This document shows, piece by piece, positions 48,932 to 61,403 of a stretch of 64,000 bases of DNA. The first letter of the stretch is position 1. Each line of letters opens with the position of its first letter. The notes beneath the pieces are model-generated. The model was given only the letters and a program-made list of their open reading frames with translations, had not been told where the DNA came from and did no database searches. A program made the position numbers and the translations under genes. Origin of the DNA: Balamuthia mandrillaris (Eukaryota; Discosea; Longamoebia; Balamuthiidae); assembly GCA_031835245.1 (NCBI GenBank), contig JAVKOQ010000022.1, positions 255,501 to 319,500 on the forward strand. The letters are read 5' to 3'.

Positions 48932-49392
48932 AATAAAAAAAACTACACCGATGGTGCCAAATTTTTTTCCCGCCGACAATATATACCTTTTTTTTTTTGG
49001 ATAGCAGCAGCCAAGTGGGTGATTTATAATTTTTTTTTACTTTTTCCTTCGTTGAGGCAACAAAAATTTTGGCGGGAAAACCTCTGACCAACCAGAAATC
49101 AGAACGACGGAAACAGCCAATCTCATTTCAAAGAATTGGCATTATTTTTCCGCACCAAGCATCAGATGATCAGCAATAAAAGGGCGGAGCATTGCAGCTT
49201 TTCTATGGGCTGTAGACTGGCGGAGGTGAAGGGGACGATCTAGCCAACGGTGGTGTTTTCTTTTGGACAAGATCGCGCAAAAATAATATAGAATAAAAAA
49301 AACTGGAGAAATACTACAGAAGGAGAAATGCGCAATGTTGACCGAATGGTTTTTATTGCACTCCGCTTCCTGCGCATATATACTGTGCTCTT
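48300..49392. other. Intergenic, about 1.1 kb, no gene seen
   Basis: Upstream of the Cdc25-like gene and downstream of the strumpellin gene. It has A/T runs and a CT tract at 48898-48927. Short open frames show no likeness to proteins. Confidence 0.5.
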
Positions 49393-52300
49393 TCAGTGTT
49401 TGAACTCGTCGAAAATGTAGGCGGGCAAATAGCCCTCTACCGACTTGCGGGAGCGATTGCTGTGCAAGCAAAAGGCTTCCAGGAACAAGAGAACGTTGAG
49501 AACTTCAGGTGGATAGTCCTGCATTTTCATCTTCTCATCACTTTTGTTTTTGTTGATGTCGTGAGCGGAAAAAATCGAGAATGAAAGAACGAGAAAGGAG
49601 GGAGAAGGAACGTACGCGCCGAGGGTCACGTTGATGAAGGAACGAACGTACTGGCCTAAGTAAGCCAAAAACTTTTCAGTGTAAAGGGAGTTGAATTGCC
49701 TGAGCATTGTAATCACGCCAACCACATATGCAGTACCATCCACTGCTGTCTTGTCCTTCTTTTGGCATCTCATGATTTCTAAATGAATGAATGTTGTTAG
49801 AAGAATGAAAAAGGAAGAAGAGGAAGAAGCAACAAGGATGAAGGAAGAAGGAAAAAAAATAAGAAGAAGCCAGAAGACGGACGAAAGAAGCACGTACTAA
49901 GGTGGGTGTCGTAGGAAAACTTGGGCATAGTGACTATTACAAAGAGAAATAACAGGAGTGGAAGAAACTCGAGTGGCGGCGTCGTTATGTAGATCTTCAG
50001 GAATGGTTCATGGATGCCAGTGGCTTCCAGATACTTCGTCAGCTCAAATAACAAATAATTATCTTCAGCTGGGTAAGGGTGGCTTTCGGGACTGATTTAT
50101 ACAGAGATTGTTAACAAAGCGAAACAAGAGGACTACAACAAATGTTAAAATAAGTACCTCTTATAGTGTTGTTGAATGTCGGCGATAAGCGATTTATTAA
50201 AGACGTGCAAACTCAGAGAAAGCATATTGGAGTCCAGTTTGGTTAGGAACTGAATTGAGAGACTACGGTTAGCAAGAGATCAAATTTTTAGAAAAAAAGT
50301 TCAAACGTACATGCAGAGAATGAGCTATTTGTCTACGCAAAAGTTGCATTTGTCCGATTTTAGCAATAGTTTCTGGCGGATTGTGTTGTTTAAAACAAAG
50401 TAAGAAATAAAACAATTGCACTATTTGAAAAAACATACCAAGAAACATCGGCCAAAGTAACTTTGTATTGTTCAAGGCGGTGGTATAGAGTTTGGCTGTG
50501 TTGACCGGGATGGTGGTAACGGGCGACAGTTGTTGTGTGAGCTGCTCCAAGAACGAGCTCATGTTCTTGTCCAGCGCTCTGCGGATGTTTCTCACAAATT
50601 GGTGCATCTCTTTCACAATCATGAAGCTGAACAGCTTGTCCAAGCCAGTTACGCCGAATACACCAACGCTTCTAAGCAGTAAGTCAAATGTTCTTATGCC
50701 TACCAATTCTCTGCGCATTTCGTTGTTTGTTTAGGAAAAAAGAGTTAATTGCACATCATTTGGCAAATAGTGAATGCAGGCGATAAGAAAACATACCTTC
50801 CATCCTTGCCATACCACGCACTCATTTGGTCCAGGAACAAAGTTGTGCGATAGTGTGTATGTGTCAATAACGCTCTCGCCAATCTGATAAAATAAAAAAC
50901 CGGAATAGAGCAAGCATAATGAGAAGATAATCACTTAGAAAAAGTTAAAAGAGAAAACGAGAGAGTGAGAATACCGTCCAATAAAGTTCACGGAACGATC
51001 CACCGGAGGAAAGCGAGGAATAGGAATGGCTTTGGATTGGTACTTGGATTGATGATCAAAGATCTGAGTCTTGAGGAAACTGTTGCATTCCTGCTCGACG
51101 TTGTAGTTGACAATGCGGGAGAACTCTTCTTGCCAAAGCTTGAGACCATGGATCTTAACGTAATCTTGAATGTACTGGAACGAACGACTGAAGCCATCCA
51201 ATTGAGAGGCCAACTGTCGAAGCTTGCTTTCAAACTCATCGATGCTAGGGTTCTTGCTTGTGAAAATAAGTGTTCTGTCCATACTTGTTGCTAACTTCTT
51301 CACCAATTCCTACGAAGTTAAGCAACCAAACCAAGTCAGCAAGAAGCGAACAAACTAGACAAAAAAGAAAGACACATACTCGACGAATGCCTTCCTCGAG
51401 CAACTGCTTGGGATCTATTTTGATGATACCAACAAGAGTAGTTTCCATTGCTAGAATACCTTCCGTAAACATCGAGACAGCGTGTGTAGCTTTAGCCAGC
51501 TCGTATCTCAAATCCAATTGTGCAAAATCTTTTAATTCTACTCGTTCCTTTGGTTTAAAAATCAATAACAAGGAGTGTCAAAAAAATAGACAACTAAAAT
51601 GAGGAATGAAGCTAGAGGACAGAAGAGGGACAAGCAAAGAGGAAGGAGGAAACATGGGGTAAAAAAGTTACCAATTTTGTAGGAAGTTCTTGAATTTTGT
51701 TGGTTTGTAGCTCTATGATTTCGTTGAGGATGAGGAACATGCTCTTGGGAATAATGGCCATGACTTTCTTCACGTACGACACCAACTCGCCGGAATAAAA
51801 CTCAGAGACGGAGAAGAGATCGGGACTGTTGATTTGCACAATACGAACTAGAGGAAGCTCCATAATGGATGCCAGTTTGAGGAAAGTAGATCGCAGCTTG
51901 ATAGTAGAAGATGGATCACTGCATTATCATTTGTCAAAAAATGAAGAGAGGAAGTACGTAAGACACAAATAAACCAAATGAGAGGAACAAAAATAAAGAA
52001 AATTGAGAGAGAGAGAGAGAGAGAGAAGAGAGAGGAACGAAATGTAACCGTTTGATGCGATCTTGCATGAGCGGGACATAATCGTTAATGATTTGCCAAG
52101 CATAAGAAATGTCAGCCACGGTACGCATGGTCACCAGGTACTGTTCCTTAATGTTTACAATCCGCAACATTTGACCCAACAATTCTCTTGTGTCTGCCAA
52201 AAAGGTTTTAACTTGAACGCTGGCTTCAATCTGTGGATAGAAACATCATTTTATGTTAGGTACAACAAAAAAAGAAAGGCACAAAGGAAAAAGAAAAGAA

Positions 52301-53891
52301 AGCTATTGCCAAAAACAAAACAATGAAAAAAAAAAGAATTAAAATATGAGGAAAAGATACTTGATGAAACTGTTCCACTTCTTCCAACGCATGAATGAGT
52401 TGCTGGATCTTCCTTCCAGCAGCAGTAGAGTCGCTGTGGTCCAGGTCTGCTATCTTAGTGGCAATATCCATGAACCACTGTTGGAGGTTCTCGTTCTTTG
52501 CAACTCGAGTGAGAGGCTTCTCTCCAGAGAAGTACTCTCCCAGTTCGTTCATGCGTTCGCTGCCTTGAGCCTTGCAGTCGGTCCACATGGAGTCCTTCCG
52601 GTCCAATAAGGATTGGAAGAGATTCTTCAGTACGTACTCGAATTGAGCTGTGTTGAGCAGGAGGAGAAGCACGGAACTGGCGTTGAAGGAGGGGGTTATG
52701 ATCTCTGCCAGTTTTTTGTTCTTGGCGCTTGCATCTTTTGACGAACAGTTAAAGAAACAACGCAAACTTGAAAAAAAAAAACAAGATACAACAACAAAAA
52801 AGAAAGTAGGAAAAAAAGGATACGAAGCATTAACCACCGAAGAGCAACATTGCACTGCCGGAGGCAGTTCATCAACTTCGAATGGTTTTCCAATACATAA
52901 TCATCCACTAAGATACCCTGTTCATTATTGGAAAGTGAGAAACAAAAATCACATTGACACGAAAGAAAATAAAATACCTCAGTGAGATATCCGGCGATTT
53001 CGTTAAGTAGCTTAGGAACACGTTCCGTGTGACGAGAGAGCAAGTTCTTGATGTTGGGAATGCTTAACGTGTTGGCCAATGCAGCCTTGGCGGCTGGATA
53101 GATGTCCCAGTCCACTGAGAGATCTGCTGTATAACCCAAATAGTAGGAAATAACCCAATTGTCTGAAAAGTGTTTGTCCACTATCTCTCTCATCATTGAC
53201 TAATACATTATATGTTTAACAAATAATCTTAAGCAAATAGAGAGAGAGAGAGAGAGAGAGAGAGGAGGGAGGGAGGAGGGAGGGTTAACTGAGTACATAC
53301 TTGTTCTTTGGCAAGAATGTGTGGAGCGAACCAAAGAAGGATGTAAAGCATGGCACCTTGGTTGGCTAATGCTGTGCTGCGGTGCTCAGGAAGAGGATAA
53401 CATTGCATTTGACTATAAATGTCGTCCGCTCTTAGCCGTCCGATGATCATTTCTATTACTGTTTGTGGCAATGGATACCTTGCAAAAACATACACAACAA
53501 AGAGTGAGATCATGAAATCAATTTTTAAGAGACAAAAGAAGAAGAACAAGAACAAGAAGAAGAAGAACAAGAACAAGAACAAGAACAAGAACAAGAACAA
53601 GAACAAGAACAAGAACAAGAACAAGAACAACAAGAAGAAAAAAGAAGAAGAAAAAAAGAAGAAAAAAGAAGAACAAGAAGAACAAGAAGAAAAGGTACCT
53701 GGCAAAGTATTTTACGGGATAGTCAGCAGGTTTGCGGTTCTCTCTGACTGAATAGCCAGTAGTACGACAGAGCTTGCACACTTCATCCAGAAGCGGTACT
53801 TCGGCGTGGCCCTAATTGTGATTTACTTTTCATCAACACCAGCTACAGGGAGAAGAGGAGAGGGAGAGAGGGGGAGAGAGGGAGAGAGAGG

Positions 53892-53933
<42 letters not shown>

Positions 53934-54650
53934 AGCGAGCTTGAAAAAACAAGAGGGAACAAACGAAGAGCAAACCTTATAGGCGAAGGTAAGACATTAA
54001 CAGCCGCTCGCGAACGACGCCCTCAATACGGCGGTCCATAAGAGTAAGCATAACACCGTACAGATAAACCGCCTCCGCCATCAATTGTTGTCCATCTTGA
54101 TTCAACAAAACGCTCTGAAAGTGAAACATTGATTAGCAAAAAAAACAAACAAACAAACAAACAAACAAACAAACAAATAAAACGAGGAGGGAAAGCAAGA
54201 GCAAGTACTCGGGCGTTTGTTGGATGAAGACACCGCCCTCCAAGTCCTCAATGTACTTTGTAAAGTCGGTCAAGTACTTGTAAATGCTCTCAAAGAGGAG
54301 GTAGAAGCGAGTGAGGATCTCCATGTGGGCCTCCTTGAAGCTCTCGTCCAAGTCCCTCAGCTCGTCCGAGGTCTCGATGCGCGTCTCATAGAGCTCGTAC
54401 TTCTTCAAGTAGCTAAAGTCGAATATGATCTCCGTATAAAGCTTCGGATTCAGGTTGATCTTAGAGGAGGAGGAGAGCAGAGAGGAGGAAGAGGAGGAGG
54501 AGGAAGATTTCTCGCTGGGATCCACAAAAATCGGAGGCACGTTGTCGGCCAGTCGCAAGAGCTCGGCCACGATGGCATTGCCTCGGCTTACCAAGCGAAG
54601 CAAGTTTGGCCGGCGGCACTGGCCGGCGAAAGAAAGTCATCGGAAGCCAT
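49393..54650 (-). CDS. WASHC5: Strumpellin, WASH complex subunit 5 (about 1168 aa)
   Basis: Eighteen exons, approximately 54650-54209, 54112-53976, 53811-53699, 53478-53301, 53199-52978, 52917-52824, 52734-52361, 52230-52049, 51918-51672, 51547-51380, 51309-50975, 50883-50797, 50710-50439, 50372-50311, 50249-50158, 50091-49898, 49778-49616 and 49540-49393. Strumpellin is the large scaffold of the WASH complex, which activates Arp2/3 actin assembly on endosomes. Family blocks run the whole length: [106 protein letters not shown] and IFDEFK. The length is near that of the animal protein. Two apparent single-base frame breaks lie near the start (54604-54605 and about 53983); every other junction closes. 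Confidence 0.95.
53530..53695. repeat. AAGAAC/GAA hexa- and trinucleotide array in strumpellin intron 3
   Basis: Regular AAGAAC units (about ten in a row) flanked by GAA repeats, directly after the donor at 53698 on the sense strand. Confidence 0.95.
53840..53932. repeat. GA microsatellite in strumpellin intron 2
   Basis: GA and GGGA repeats on the plus strand, CT on the sense strand. Confidence 0.9.
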
Positions 54651-54774
54651 GGGTCCCTCTCTCTCTCTCTTTCTTTTCCTTCTTCTTCTGCTACTCTTTT
54701 CCGCTACGTTTTCTTTTTTTCTGCTTTTTTAGGTCAAACTCGTAGCTTGGTTTTTCCCCGATCTAATAGTTTCA

Positions 54775-54787
54775 TTTCGTGTCGACG
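54775..54787 (-). promoter_or_regulatory. Recurrent upstream motif, site 3 (partial)
   Basis: The reverse complement reads CGTCGACACGAAA, the last 13 bases of site 1. It lies about 125 bases before the strumpellin ATG. Confidence 0.4.
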
Positions 54788-54869
54788 GAGGCAAGTTCGG
54801 TAATCATGTCGTCATGTAGTAGACCGTAAAGCAAGACCTATGTGTATTTTGTTCAACTCCAAGAGAGGA

Positions 54870-55120
54870 TTACGCTTGACGGGGGAACCAAGGGAAGAAC
54901 ATGCTGGTTTGTTGCTGGTAACGCGCGTACTCTGCGCCTCGATGGGCGAGGGAGCCTTGCTCCGTCAACGGCACGCCGGTGAAGTGAACCAGGAAGTAGG
55001 CCAGCAAGGGAATGCCGCAAAGAATGCTCTTGTCCGTTGTGGTGCGGGCAGAGGGCCAAGCAAAGATGGCGTAGGCCACCCATATCATGAACTCAAAGAA
55101 GTAATTGGGATGTCTTTTAA

Positions 55121-55157
<37 letters not shown>

Positions 55158-56173
55158 GGGAGAAAAAGAAGTGAAGATTTGGTTAGTAAGAAGCCTGCAA
55201 TTTTGTCCCTTTCACTCAGCTCTCTTTCTTTTTGCTCTCCTCACTCCTCTGCTGCTCATCCACACCTCTCTTGCTGTTCAGCGATTCTTACCTGGAATAC
55301 TTCCACAACCCTACGTTGCAAACACGGCCCTTGTTAGGGTTCCTGCTTGCCTTCCATTTGGCCAGCTGCACATCTGCCACGTTCTCCATGTAAAAGCTAA
55401 ATGCCCACAATGCCGCTCCCAACACCTCCATCCAATGCAACCGTCCTCCGAACAGACCACCACTTCCTCTGCTGCTGTCCCCAGTGGAGCCGTTATCATT
55501 GTTGCAAGCCAAATAGCTGGGCAACAGCATCATCAAAAGGTTGGACAAGCTTTGAGCCTGATAGAAGAAGAAAAAGTTGAGGGCATGGCTGCGCAGGCCC
55601 AACCAACCCTCCCCTCGGCTCCATCGTTGCCGCCACAGGTCCCAACGCTTGTCCTCCCCATGGTGCCTGGTCCGCAGGATCCAGCCGTAGTTGAAGCGAA
55701 GACCGCAGAGGAGGTACATGGCGGTGATTAGGGCGCGGCGCAGCGGAGGAGCCGTCCCTGTGAGACCGTTAGTAAGGGCGATGGCGGAGAAGCCGGAAGG
55801 CCAGGCCCAATCCACCAACCCTCCGTTTTGCAGAGGCTTTTTCAAAAAGAATTTTAAAAAAACAATGAAGACGAAGCTGAAAGTCAGGTGCAATGTTGAA
55901 ACAGGAAAAAACTGAAAAAAATGTAACAGCTGAAAGAAGAAAAAAAAAAAGATGATGACTATCAAAAGCCATGGAGATGGGTATCAGCCCTAGATGTGTG
56001 TATTGTACCTTGATGAGCAACCATGCCGCTACGAAATAGGCGGAGTGGAAGGCCGCAATGGTAGGGAACAAAGGGGGGCGAACCACTGAGCCCGTCTTCA
56101 CGCCCACCTGATGAATGCCGTCACGCAAACTGACCATGCTCCTCCCATATTCTCTGTTTCTTCTTTGGAACAT
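54870..56173 (-). CDS. DUF1295 / steroid 5-alpha-reductase-like membrane protein (317 aa)
   Basis: Three exons close in frame: 56173-56009, 55836-55292 and 55113-54870. The protein has several membrane helices, the early block GLVDWAWPSGF and the C-terminal signature GLWKYSRHPNYFFEFMIWVAYAIFA. That signature is typical of the DUF1295 family, which is related to steroid reductases and methyltransferases that use the same RHPNY helix. The closing part TGVPLTEQG also fits the family. It probably acts on a lipid in the ER membrane. The exact reaction cannot be told. An Asn/Gly/Ser-rich loop at about residues 166-180 is an insertion. Confidence 0.88.
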
Positions 56174-56409
56174 GACCAGCACTGAATACCCTATTCTTTG
56201 TGACGAAAAAGAACTCGAAATGTCCAAAATTTTCAGCATTTTTTCAAAAAAATCGAACGAATTCACTCAATTTTGTCGTAAAAACAGAAACAATTCTTCA
56301 ATATTGAGCTTTAATTCGATATATTAAGAAACATCACCGATAATTGAACGTAATACAAAAGACAGAAAAACAGAGAAGACCGTTCGTGTTGCTGTAACAG
56401 GAATGGACC

Positions 56410-57188
56410 GCGTTCAAAAGATGGTGGCCAGACAGAGGAGAGGGAGGAGGCCATGCGCAAGAAAGAGGAGGAGCGCCTCAGGCAGGAGGAGGAAAAGAAG
56501 AACCAACCCCTTAGGCCCTCCCAAATGATCAACGACCAAGCCACTGGCGCCCGCGCCGAGCAGGAGAGCGCCTAACAAAGGGAGCTAGAGCAGAAGCGGC
56601 TGGCCGCGGAGGAGAGAAGGAAGAGAGAGGAGGAGTGAGATCCACAGAGGAGGGCGGAGGAGCGCAAGGCCAAGCTCCTGGCGGGAGAGGAGAGCCCGGA
56701 GGACGACTGGAAGACCAAAGTGGACCGGGAGAGGAGGCAGAAGGAGCAGGAGAACGACAAGAAGTGGATAGATCCATCGCCAAGGCCAACCAGAACATGA
56801 AATGCGGCGGCGGCCAATGCGGAGAAGAAAGCGGCCGAACGAGGGGGGAGCGCCGGAGGTGCTGCCGCGGTGGACATACCTCCTGAGTTCAAGAACATGC
56901 CCGAGATCCCTTGCATTTGTATGTACATACAAGAACGAGAGAGAGAGAGAGAGCAAGCGACGAGAGAAGCCAAAAGTGAAAGAGAGACGAAGAGATAAAG
57001 ACAGAGAGAAGAGCCAAATGCAGAGAGCATAGAGGTGCTACTCAACAAGACTAACACCCAAAAAAAAAATACAAGGGGGATGCAAATGCACAGGCTTTCA
57101 ACCAGCTGCGGCAGAGGTACGAGGCAACGTCCCCACCTGCAAGATCTGCAACCATGCCAAGTCCATGCACCACATCTCTTCCAAATAA
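56410..57188 (+). pseudogene. Decayed coiled-coil gene with three in-frame stops
   Basis: One frame encodes a Glu/Arg/Lys-rich coiled coil (EEAMRKKEEERLRQEEEKKN) but is cut by TAA at 56573, TGA at 56636 and TGA at 56798. After the last stop the frame continues with NAEKKAAERGGSAGGAAAVD and PPEFKNMPEIP. A donor GTATGTACATAC at about 56919 opens an intron with a GA tract. A second exon (from about 57077) gives GDANAQAFNQLRQR, then shifts frame to GNVPTCKICNHAKSMHHISSK and a stop at 57186. The final Cys/His pattern looks like a small zinc-binding site. No family is recognised. Stops plus shifts favour a dead gene. Confidence 0.65.
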
Positions 57189-57243
57189 CTGTTTCCGTTC
57201 TTTTGTAATCTTTTTTTTTGAGTTTATTTCTTTTGCTTTCCGT

Positions 57244-57845
57244 TTAGAATGAGTTGATGGCTTGTGTCAACCTAGGAATGGTCTTGGAGGCCACCACAGC
57301 AGAGGGGTCCAGAGCAAGGGCCTGCCTCATGTCCTCCAACGCGTTCTTGTACTTTTCGAGGAACTCGTAGGCCAGGCCGCGGCGGATCAGCGCCTTGGCC
57401 GAGGGTTTGATCTTGATGGCCTCAGAGCAGTCAGCCACCACCTGGGCGTGGTCCTGCAGCTGGGCGTGGCATGTCGCACGGTTGGTGTAAAAAACGGCCT
57501 TCTCCTCGTCGTTTGTCGACAATTCAATGGCCCTGATGACAAGGAGAAGAAGCAGAGAAGCAGAGGAGAAAGAGAGATGTTAGCGAAAAAAAAAAACAGG
57601 AAGTCGACACAAAAGGCCTGTTGTGACAGAAATGAAAAGCAAGAGAAGCAAAAAGAAAAAGTGAAAGAGAAAGAGGGTGGAAGGAGGTACTTTGTGTATT
57701 TGGCGATGGCCCCCTCGTAGTTGGACTGTCGGAAGAACAAGTTGCCCTCCTCCTTGGCGATCATGGCTGGCGACAGTGGGCTCTGTGTGCAGAAGAACAA
57801 CCATAATGTAAACTGTGAGTAACAATAATAGAAATGGAAGCCAAA

Positions 57846-57888
<43 letters not shown>

Positions 57889-58465
57889 GATACATGAAGT
57901 AGACACAAACAGAGAGAGGGAGGAAATACATACGCCATCATCGTCAAACCTCTTAACTGTGTTTCTCAACTCTCTCTCTGCCTCCTCGATCTTCTTCTGC
58001 AAGTCTTGGTTATCGGGATCTACCTGGAGACCTTGTTTAAGCGCGTTCACAGCCTCCTGGTGGCGATCCAAAGCGGTCAGGGCAGCGCCTTTTCGGTAGT
58101 AACCCTGTATTTCAAAAGCACGAAAGTGAGTAGTTGCACAACAGCAAGCGTAGAGAAAACAGAAGAGAGAAGAACGAAAAAGAGAAAAAGAAGAGGAGAA
58201 GAGAGAAGCAGTGTTCAAAAGTTAAAGCGTTCTTTCAAACCTTGACCCAGTCCGGTTTGAGCTTAATGCACTCGTCGGCGTCTTTCAAGGCCTCTTCGAA
58301 CTTGTTGACGCCCATGTAGGCGGCGCTGCGGTTGGAGAAGAAGGTGGAGTCGGTGGCGTCGTACTTGATGGCTTTTGTGTACCACTCAATGGCCTCCTTG
58401 AACTGGTTGTTCATGAAGTACTTGTTGCCCTTGCTCTTGGCTTCTGCTGCTTTCTTCTTCGACAT
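57244..58465 (-). CDS. TPR co-chaperone of STI1/Hop type (258 aa)
   Basis: Four exons close in frame: 58465-58241, 58104-57934, 57782-57691 and 57532-57244. Two clusters of tetratricopeptide repeats are present. The first (residues about 4-120) begins EAKSKGNKYFMNNQFKEAIEWYTKAI and carries the carboxylate-clamp pattern (Lys-Gly-Asn, then FFSNRSAAY, then YYRKGAAL). The second (about 140-255) opens IAKEEGNLFFRQSNYEGAIAKYTKAI. Such proteins bind the EEVD tails of Hsp70 and Hsp90. The aspartate-proline domains of full STI1 are missing, so it is a short relative. CT tract in intron 2 at 57856-57886 (plus-strand GA). Confidence 0.87.
57856..57886. repeat. GA microsatellite in TPR gene intron
   Basis: CT on the sense strand, in the intron between 57934 and 57782. 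Confidence 0.9.
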
Positions 58466-59107
58466 CTTGCTACGGATTTGAGAGAGAGAGAGAGAGAGAG
58501 AGAAGGGTTAAAAGCCGCAAGTTAATATTTTCTTTTTTCTCTCTGTCAACAAAAAGCAACCACACTACGAGCGAGTGAGAGAGAGAGAGAGAGAACAAAC
58601 TCTTTTGTTGTTTGAGAGAAGGAAGAACCAAAAAAAAACCGCTGGGGACGAAAGATTTGGAGATAGCCGGAGAGGAGGAGTTCTAGTGAGCACGCTGCTG
58701 TCAACGAAATGAACACACACAAGCGGGGAAAAACAGAACGTATTGGGATTTTTTTTCACGTCAACACGAAAAGGCCGTAAAAACAATGGGGTTGAGTGCG
58801 CCACTGTCAATTGTCTCGATGCAACACGGCGAATGGGAAGGGGTAACGCGAGACAAGTTTTCGGTCTGCCGGAATAGCCTCTTGCCCCTTCTCCACGGAG
58901 TTTTGAAGGTTGCCTTGAAATTATTGACAAGAACTGGGCCCATTCTTTTGTTTTTCGATATTTCCCGAACTGTTTATTCACGGGTTCGACACCAACCCTA
59001 TCACGTTTTTTTTTTTTTTTTTGTTTGTGTATTTTTTTTTTGTTTCTTTTCTACTTTGGTGGGCGTTTGTACAAGCGATAACTTTACTATACGACAGGCA
59101 AGAAAGG
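58466..59107. other. Intergenic between TPR gene and PH/PTB-like gene
   Basis: A GA tract at 58482-58502 and another at 58577-58593, the recurrent motif at 58755-58771 and poly-T runs. No coding sequence is seen. Confidence 0.5.
58755..58771 (+). promoter_or_regulatory. Recurrent upstream motif, site 4
   Basis: TTCACGTCAACACGAAA, one base different from site 1. It lies about 290 bases upstream of the TPR gene start at 58465. Confidence 0.4.
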
Positions 59108-60482
59108 TCAGAAAATTTGAAGAGCGGCAGCGCCACCTCCAGCGTGAGGATACCGAGGAGGCGAGGCAACCACCACATTCCTTCTCATCGCTACTTTCAC
59201 AAACTCGTCTTCGTCTTCATCCTCTTCCTCGCTTGAACTGTCGCTCGCATAGCCTTTTCCGTAGTGCTCTTCGCTCCCTACCGGTTTATATCCGTCATCC
59301 TCCGCTTCGTCCTCATCACCTCTCTTGTACTCTTCTCCCTGGCGATACACCCGTTCGATCCGTGGAGTCAATGGGCTCGCACTCGAAGCGCCGTGCCATG
59401 TATTCTGCTTCTGCAAATTATATCTCGGCGACAACAACGCAACACCATTCGAAGACAATGAAGCGCCAGGAAAGCTCGAAGCGCCAGGAAAGCTCGAAGC
59501 GCCGGAACCCACTACTACAGCTCTTCCTCCGACTTCCCCGCCATTCAAAGAAGAAGGAACAGCGGCTGGGGTAGGAATGGAGCGTTGTTTGCGATGCATA
59601 GCTTGACGAATGTATTGTTCGAGGGTGGCCATCAGGTCCTGATAGAGTTCCGTCCGAAGAATGACGTCGTGCTCGGGGCCTCCTCTCACGGGTACGTAGA
59701 TGAGGAAGAAGTTTCGGCGGGCCTCGTTGATGGCATAGGACTTGATCTTAGAGAGAGGAAAGGTTCGTTGGTCGCAGTCGGCGGTGTTGTTGGTTGAGTT
59801 GTTGTCGTTTAACTTGGTTTTGGCAGCTTTTTCAGAAGGGTCGAACAGAGTTACTCCGGCCTCGCTAAACATAACATCTACGGGATGAGAGACTTTGTTT
59901 GCAAGATCAAGTTCCTGTTTTAACCAAAAGAGAAGGAGAAGAGAAACAAAATAGAAATGAGCCATGGGTACCACTCGAAAGGAGTTGAAAACGAAAAAAA
60001 AAAAAAGGATTTTCAACGTTACCCGAACGTTATAGAACCATGTTTGACCATCCTTTTTCTTCCTTTCGTGTTCGTAGAGACGTATCAATCTCGTGTGCTG
60101 GAGCATCTCCTCTATAAACTTTGTTGTTTTTGTTTGGGGTTAACTTTTGTTGTTTTTGATCGTTATATGAGTTTGGTAACGCATTGTAGTACTAACCTTC
60201 ATAAGACGAGGAATTCACGAAAAACTGGCCTAACTTTCCAAGCTTTTTCGTCTTGGAGCCTGCCGCTCTGGCGCTTCCTCCTTTTTCCTTCTTCTTGCCC
60301 GCTCCTCCATGGTGGGCCACCGCCAGCCCTTCCTCGTGGATGCGCTCCTCAGAGCCTCGTCTTACCAACGACCCGCCAGAACGTTTGCCCCACAAAACGG
60401 GTTCGCTGGTCTCCCCCACACCCTCTTGCCATGACTTTGACTTGGTGTGCTTACGTTCCGTTTTGTTTTTCTTGCGAAGCAT
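59108..60482 (-). CDS. PH/PTB-like domain protein with disordered tail (393 aa)
   Basis: Three exons close in frame: 60482-60197, 60111-60023 and 59914-59108. The first 95 residues are basic, with GKKKEKGG and GSKTKKLGKL blocks. The middle (about 95-230) alternates strands and a closing helix: LIRLYEHERKKKDGQTWFYN, PVDVMFSEAGVTLFDP, FPLSKIKSYAINEARRNFFLIYVPV and LYQDLMATLEQYIRQAM. That order fits a PH/PTB-type fold, which binds phospholipids or peptides. The tail has repeated SSFPGA units and acidic runs. The name is from pattern only, so treat the fold as likely and the role as unknown. Confidence 0.68.
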
Positions 60483-61364
60483 TTTGTTTTTTTTTTCTTG
60501 CTTTGGGGGGGTATTCTGCAACGTGTGCGTTATAGTTGCTTGTAAACGTTTTTTTTGGTTTGGAATTAGTGGAAGTTCGTCCAGCCAGAAGGGAGGGAAA
60601 AGGGAAAGAAAAAAAAAAGGGCTTCTGGTAACAACGCGTTACTATGGGAATGGAGTGCCAATTCATTGCATTGTGTAAATTAATTAATCCCATAATCCGA
60701 ATTCCTTTTGGTGAAATTCTTTCCGGCAAATCTAGGACAGGAGAGAGGATAAGGGAGAGGAGAGGAGAGAAGAGGAGAGGAGAGGAGAGGAGAGGAGAGG
60801 AGAGGGAGAGGAGAGGAGAGAGGAGAGGAGAGGAGAGGAGAGGAGAGGAGAGGAGAGGAGAGGAGAGGAAGGAGGAGGGAGAGGAGAGGAGAGGAGAGGA
60901 GAGGAGAGGAGAGGAGAGGAGAGCAGCTGCACTCACAACGGTAGTGTGTAACGTTACACACGGAGGAACGAAGGCGGGGGAGGGAAGAGGGCGTGGCTGA
61001 AGAGCATCCCAAGCCAACGTGTTGTTCTGCTGAAGAGAGAGACTGCGTTTGGAACACAAATGGCAAAAGCCCTCATGGTTTGTGACGGCTGCTTCAGGCC
61101 CCTCCCGCAGCCATCCACGTCTGTCAAGATTTGTGCTGCTTGTTTGATCGCCTGCATAATTATGCTTTTCCTTTTCTCTGGCTCCTGTACCCTGCACTTT
61201 GGTCTCTGGTTTAGTCTCTTCTCTCTTCTTTGTTCTTTCGATCTTCTTCTCTGTTCATAACACAGTCTCTCACATCTAAATGATTGCAAAGTGATCTGAT
61301 TAAGTGTTTTTTTTCTTTTTAACTTTTTTTACAAATTGAAAAATGATCTCTTCTCTTCTCTTCG

Positions 61365-61403
<39 letters not shown>

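Noticed and set aside
58786-59574. 262-codon plus-strand frame
   Set aside because: It overlaps the last exon of the PH/PTB-like gene on the other strand and lacks protein-like composition.
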